Positions 61,561-64,000 of a stretch of DNA of 64,000 nucleotides are shown piece by piece. A program made the translations under genes and the position numbers. The DNA is from Providencia rettgeri (GTDB lineage Bacteria; Pseudomonadota; Gammaproteobacteria; Enterobacterales; Enterobacteriaceae). Numbering within the stretch: position 1 is the stretch's first letter; the number at the start of each line of letters is the position of its first letter. Under the pieces are notes generated by a model, which worked only from the letters and a program-made list of their open reading frames with translations, made no database searches and was not told the DNA's origin. The stretch covers positions 2,170,001-2,234,000 of the forward strand of contig NZ_CP163512.1 in NCBI RefSeq assembly GCF_041075285.1, in the 5' to 3' direction.

Positions 61561-64000
61561 CTATTGTTGTAATGACTCTCCTGTAACAGGACTTTCTTGC
61601 CCAAAACCTTTCAGACCAACGACATGTACGTGTTCATTATTACCAAATACTTTACGTACCAATTTATAAGTTGTTCCTTTTTCTGGGCTGATATTTTCAG
61701 GCGCAGCAATAATTAACTGCATTTCTAACCTATCACACAGCTCAAATAATGTGGCGATCGATTTTGCATCCAACCGCGCAGCTTCATCTAAAAATAGTAA
61801 TCGGCAAGGAATAATATCTTTTGCACGTAAACGACGCGACTCTTCTTCCCAGCTTTGAACAACCATGACTAAGATGGACATCCCCGTACCAATTGCTTCT
61901 CCGGTGGATAACGCGCCACTTTCTGCTTTTAACCAACCATCAGAGCCACGATTAACCTCTACATCTAACTCTAAATAGTTACGGTAATCTAATAACTCTT
62001 CCCCGATAGTTTGCGGTAAGCGTTGCCCAACATCCACTTGAGGATTCAAACGCTGATACAGTTTTGCCATCGCTTCAGAGAACGTTAAACGTTGGCTAGT
62101 AAACAAGTCTTGGTGCATTTCGCTTTCTTCGGATAGCACACTGAGTAACAACGCGTGGCTTTCACGAATATTCACGTTTAGACGTACCCCTTTAACCTGA
62201 CCAAATGCCACCGCTTGTAACCCTTGGTTAAGCATACGGATGCGGTTTTGCTCACGTTGGATCGTTTTGCGAATAATATTTGCCACACTTTTCGAGCTAA
62301 TCGCCAATTTTTGCTCACGCGCAGTTAATTCTTCTGTTAAACGCGCTAACTCGATTTCCATTTGCTCAATCGCATCAATAGGGTCATCAGTACGAATGAT
62401 ATCTTGGCGAATACGTTCACGTAGATGCTGATAAACGGCAATAAAGAACTGGATCTTACGCTCAGGGTGTTTTGGATCTTCCGATAAACGTAATACATCG
62501 CGTAAATGTTCGTTATCTGACACGGCCAGACGTAGTGCTCCCAAGGCCTTATCCGACATGGAACGCAGACTATCACCATCGGTGTATGCGAGTTCACGGC
62601 GATGTAAGCGGCGTTCAACACCGTTATCTTTCACCAAACGCATCACTGCACACCAACCTGCTTTCGCAGAAACCACTTGTTCACGTAACAAGTAGTAATC
62701 TTTCTCAAGTTTACGTAGACGTTTTTGTAAGTTATCCATTTCTGCTTCACATAAGGTGAGCTGTTTTTCTAACTGATTAATACGACTACGGTTTTCCATT
62801 ACACGTTGGTGCAACTCATCACGACGAATACGAGCTCGTTCTTGGGCATCAGGATCCGCTTTAACCCCAATCTCCTGCATTTCGGCTTCTAACTCTTTTA
62901 GCATTTCTTGCTTCGTGTCAAAAGAACTGCGTAATGAAGCGAAAACTTGGTGATATTGCGCTGATTGAGATTGATGCTGACGTAATTGCTCGCGAGCATG
63001 GGTACGTTCCGCTTCCGCTTGCTCTAAACGTTGACGTAACTTCTCGTTGAGATCCGCATTTTCATTGACCATGCCCGTCGAATCACTGTAACTAAAGTGC
63101 GCACGGCGTTGAACAACCTCAACAATTGCAAAAGCTTGCTGCTTAGCATTTTGCTGTGCATGTTTTGCTATATCGTAATCTTTACGTAATTGGTCGTACT
63201 GCTCAGGATCGCTGAGTAAAACCGTCACTATTGGCTCTAGTTTTTCTAACGCATGACCATGTTTATTTAGAAAGTGTGCGGCTTCTTCTGCTTCAATCAA
63301 CTCTTCGCTAATTTCTTCTGCTCTATCCGCTAAAGTTTCATCAAGCAATAACCCCATTTGAGGCAAAAGTCGATTAAGCGCGGCTAAGCTTTCTTTACCT
63401 TGCGCAAACTGCTGGCGTTGCTGTGAGGTTTGTTCTTCAAATTGACTTAATGAACGTTCCAGCTCGGTACGTTTTTGATTTAATACCCGAATTTCAGCTT
63501 CAGGATCATCCTCAAACGCCACAGAAATGTGCTGGCCAATAAAGCGGCTGAATGCTTGGTGTGCACGCTGAATTTTTTGTACATCAAAAGATAGTGTCGC
63601 ATAACGTTCGGCAAGCTCATCACGTTCCGCTGTAAGCGATTCCAAATGGCTTTCACGTGCTGCACGACCAAACAATGGTAATTCCGGATAGCGCGAATAG
63701 CGCCACTGACGATCAGATGAACGTACTAATACTGCATTTTCGAACTCTTGCGCATCAAAAACGCTATCATCAAAAGAAGACGGATCCCCTTCGATAAAAT
63801 ACACATCATCAGGGCAGTCTTGTAATGAATCTAGCTGGTTACGAACCGCATCAAGGTCTTGTACCACAATACCGTGACGAGCTGGACCATACAGCGCTGA
63901 GAAATATGCAGCGTCTTCAATCGTGATATCATCATAAATTTCAGACAACAAAACACCATTAAAACGTTCAGCCAACGCTAACATGCGGCTATCTTCTGCA
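61561..64000 (-). CDS. mukB: Chromosome partition protein MukB, C-terminal part (5' end outside window)
   Basis: The frame is open to the right edge ([15 protein letters not shown]), so about 812 C-terminal residues of roughly 1480 are visible. SMC-like condensin that works with MukEF and topoisomerase IV. Seen: hinge region (VVQDLDAV ... [14 protein letters not shown] ... [14 protein letters not shown]), a long returning coiled coil, and the C-terminal head with signature [20 protein letters not shown] and Walker [14 protein letters not shown]. The last 15 residues are unlike E. coli. Confidence 0.97.
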   Translation of the reverse strand, partial: AEDSRMLALAERFNGVLLSEIYDDITIEDAAYFSALYGPARHGIVVQDLDAVRNQLDSLQDCPDDVYFIEGDPSSFDDSVFDAQEFENAVLVRSSDRQWRYSRYPELPLFGRAARESHLESLTAERDELAERYATLSFDVQKIQRAHQAFSRFIGQHISVAFEDDPEAEIRVLNQKRTELERSLSQFEEQTSQQRQQFAQGKESLAALNRLLPQMGLLLDETLADRAEEISEELIEAEEAAHFLNKHGHALEKLEPIVTVLLSDPEQYDQLRKDYDIAKHAQQNAKQQAFAIVEVVQRRAHFSYSDSTGMVNENADLNEKLRQRLEQAEAERTHAREQLRQHQSQSAQYHQVFASLRSSFDTKQEMLKELEAEMQEIGVKADPDAQERARIRRDELHQRVMENRSRINQLEKQLTLCEAEMDNLQKRLRKLEKDYYLLREQVVSAKAGWCAVMRLVKDNGVERRLHRRELAYTDGDSLRSMSDKALGALRLAVSDNEHLRDVLRLSEDPKHPERKIQFFIAVYQHLRERIRQDIIRTDDPIDAIEQMEIELARLTEELTAREQKLAISSKSVANIIRKTIQREQNRIRMLNQGLQAVAFGQVKGVRLNVNIRESHALLLSVLSEESEMHQDLFTSQRLTFSEAMAKLYQRLNPQVDVGQRLPQTIGEELLDYRNYLELDVEVNRGSDGWLKAESGALSTGEAIGTGMSILVMVVQSWEEESRRLRAKDIIPCRLLFLDEAARLDAKSIATLFELCDRLEMQLIIAAPENISPEKGTTYKLVRKVFGNNEHVHVVGLKGFGQESPVTGESLQQ

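Noticed and set aside
1..64000. CRISPR arrays, integrase genes, rRNA genes
   Set aside because: No regularly spaced direct repeats, no integrase or transposase frame and no rRNA signature were found.
1..64000. matS sites for MatP
   Set aside because: No sequence fitting GTGAC-N3-GTCAC was found by eye, so none is claimed although matP is present.

Overview
The window looks like chromosome from a Providencia-like member of the Morganellaceae. It is AT-rich, and it carries the conserved enterobacterial block tusE-yccX-hspQ-yccU-mgsA-helD-yccS-sxy-sulA-ompA-matP-lonH-fabA-rmf-pqiCBA-uup-rlmL-ycbX-zapC-pyrD-pepN-pncB-asnS-ompF-aspC-gloC-ycbK-ldtD-mukB in the E. coli K-12 order. The genus is inferred from protein divergence and AT content. 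No marker gene settles the species.

Layout. (1) 1-6740: two tandem chaperone-usher fimbrial gene sets. The left set shows only the end of its usher and a two-domain tip adhesin. The right set has a pilin, a chaperone, an usher collapsed to a 0.6 kb pseudogene, and a paralogous adhesin. A 1.2 kb AT-rich non-coding stretch separates them. (2) 6790-11999: an accessory region next to the tRNA-Ser(UGA) gene. It holds an SDR oxidoreductase with a divergent MerR regulator, a truncated DUF4225-like gene, a GNAT acetyltransferase, an isochorismatase-like hydrolase and fragments. Two 46 bp near-identical direct repeats, at 9036 and 11916, bound its right part. (3) 12000-46929: the conserved core block, with recognisable control sites: LexA at sulA, FadR and FabR at fabA, OmpR at ompF and sigma-32 at hspQ. 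An unannotated-size gene for a GhoT/OrtT-like membrane peptide sits between matP and lonH. (4) 47157-57383: one giant gene of 3408 codons inserted between aspC and gloC, where E. coli has nothing. (5) 57570-64000: gloC, ycbK, ldtD and the 3' part of mukB.

The outstanding object is the giant gene. Read from the sequence, it encodes a modular toxin: an N-terminal YopT-like (C58) cysteine protease with a Cys52-His310-Asp331 triad; an ExoY/edema-factor-like nucleotidyl cyclase; a MARTX/TcdB-like C80 autoprocessing protease with His1049 and Cys1094; a second, degenerate C80-like copy; a TcdB/Mcf-like membrane-insertion region; and C-terminal RTX calcium-binding repeats. No type I secretion genes are nearby.

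A second notable theme is small repeats. A structured element of about 135 bp occurs three times. Two copies sit between direct duplications of the local transcription terminator hairpin, downstream of pepN and of aspC, which suggests a mobile element that targets terminators. There is also one ERIC element and one MITE-like element of 270 bp between pqiC and rmf.
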